NCBI GenBank assembly: GCA_964607915.1
Contig: CAZSMU010000160.1
Span: forward strand, 1 to 7,693
DNA length: 7,693 nucleotides
Direction: 5' to 3'
From: JADJPL01 sp964607915
GTDB lineage: Bacteria > Bacteroidota > Bacteroidia > Chitinophagales > Saprospiraceae
Every line of letters begins with the position of its first letter. Position 1 is the first letter of the stretch. The notes under the pieces are model-generated. The model searched no databases and had not been told where the DNA came from. It saw only the letters and a list, made by a program, of their open reading frames with translations. Positions 7,277 to 7,693 of the stretch are shown here, one piece after another. Both the position numbers and the translations under genes were made by a program.

Positions 7277-7293
7277 TTTTAAATAATTTAAAA
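7277..7293. repeat. AT-only inverted repeat, 8-base arms
   Basis: TTTTAAAT and ATTTAAAA flank a single A. It directly abuts the palindrome at 7267-7276 and ends 8 bases before the HMA start codon. With only A and T in it, chance symmetry is likelier here, and any RNA hairpin would be weak. Confidence 0.35.
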
Positions 7294-7301
7294 CTTGGAT
7301 T

Positions 7302-7670
7302 ATGAAGTACGTAATGTTGTTTGCAGCCGTTATGCTGCTCGCTTGTGCCCCCACAGTGGCACAGTCTTCCGCTAAGGCAAAACCGGAAAAAGCAGTCAAA
7401 ACAGCCAGTGTCAAAGTGTATGGCAACTGCGGTATGTGCGAGCGCCGCATCGAAGGTGCCTTGAACGAATTGGATGGCGTGCGATCTGCCGCCTGGGATT
7501 CTGCGACGGGCATGCTGTCGGTAACCTATGAAACGAAAAAGGTCACCCTCCTCCAGGTTGAGGAAAAAGTGGCTTCCGTAGGACATGACACCGATACGGT
7601 GCGCGCACCCGATGCAGTGTACGACAAACTGCACGGCTGCTGCAAGTACGAGCGGCCTGCAAAATTGTGA
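7302..7670 (+). CDS. Secreted HMA-domain (CxxC) metal-binding protein
   Basis: This 122-residue protein has an N-terminal export signal: KY, a hydrophobic core to about residue 16, and a probable signal peptidase I site after TVA (residue 20). The LLAC at 12-15 is an imperfect lipobox, so lipidation at C15 is a second possibility. After a Lys/Ala-rich linker comes one HMA domain (about 36-100, ferredoxin-like fold) with the metal-binding loop GNCGMCERRIE; C43 and C46 are the ligands. The usual MxCxxC methionine before the first cysteine is replaced, leaving NCGMC. The C-terminus carries a second cysteine cluster (HGCCKYER, C113-C114), recalled from Bacteroidota relatives. It likely binds Cu(I) in the periplasm and may deliver it to CusB or CusA, a role like that of CusF, which is absent here; this is inference. 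The AT-rich gap with palindromes upstream suggests it may be transcribed separately from the pump. Confidence 0.92.
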   Translation: MKYVMLFAAVMLLACAPTVAQSSAKAKPEKAVKTASVKVYGNCGMCERRIEGALNELDGVRSAAWDSATGMLSVTYETKKVTLLQVEEKVASVGHDTDTVRAPDAVYDKLHGCCKYERPAKL

Positions 7671-7693
7671 GCATCTGACTTGTTGTAAGGGGT

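Larger units (their letters stand above)
7242..7301 (+). promoter_or_regulatory. AT-rich control region before the HMA gene
   Basis: These 60 bases separate cusB from the HMA gene and are far richer in A and T than the surrounding genes. They contain three perfect inverted repeats, listed separately. TACTTTTT at 7272-7279 resembles the Bacteroidota -7 element (TAnnTTTG) except for the last base, but no TTTG lies at the expected distance upstream. The region may hold a promoter and operator for the HMA gene, an inefficient terminator for the pump operon, or both. No Shine-Dalgarno precedes the ATG at 7302. Confidence 0.4.

Noticed and set aside
7244..7280. Strong intrinsic terminator after cusB
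   Set aside because: The dyads are short and AT-rich, and the first lacks a T-run. Weak termination is possible but an operator reading is at least as good.

Overview
The window holds a compact, single-strand copper/silver efflux cluster typical of Bacteroidota. From left to right, all on the + strand, it carries a small HYC_CC_PP-family protein, a CusA-type RND permease, a TolC/CusC-type outer-membrane channel, a CusB-type adaptor with extra metal-binding domains, and a small secreted HMA (heavy-metal-associated) protein. The likely host is a relatively GC-rich member of Bacteroidota, perhaps a Saprospiria-like lineage. Evidence for this is the HYC_CC_PP family, the CusA insertions familiar from Bacteroidota, the DUF3347 domain on CusB, the secreted HMA protein ending in Cys-Cys-Lys-Tyr, and mostly weak Shine-Dalgarno sequences. 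The genus cannot be fixed from the sequence alone.

Layout: 12-434 is the HYC_CC_PP protein (TTG start; the window opens only 11 bases upstream). 435-593 is a non-coding gap with no clear promoter or terminator. 594-4277 is cusA. 4274-5497 is cusC, overlapping cusA by 4 bases (ATGA). 5505-7241 is cusB, 7 bases after cusC. 7242-7301 is a very AT-rich gap with three near-adjacent perfect inverted repeats, a good candidate control region. 7302-7670 is the secreted HMA protein. The last 23 bases hold nothing recognisable.

How the parts work together: CusA, CusB and CusC would form a tripartite, proton-driven pump spanning both membranes. CusA keeps all three methionines of the Cu(I)/Ag(I) site of E. 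coli CusA, so the likely cargo is Cu(I)/Ag(I) rather than Zn/Co/Cd. No CusF-type chaperone or P-type ATPase is encoded here. Metal capture in the periplasm may instead depend on the heavy-metal-binding domain near the CusB N-terminus, the DUF3347 domain at its C-terminus, and the separate HMA protein. The HYC_CC_PP protein has no established biochemical role that I know of, but its location suggests a metal-related one.

The genes belong to recognised families. The points most worth a second look are the multi-domain adaptor, the altered methionine and proton relay in CusA, the palindromes before the HMA gene and the uncharacterised HYC_CC_PP protein. I see no phage, insertion sequence, CRISPR array, rRNA or tRNA.
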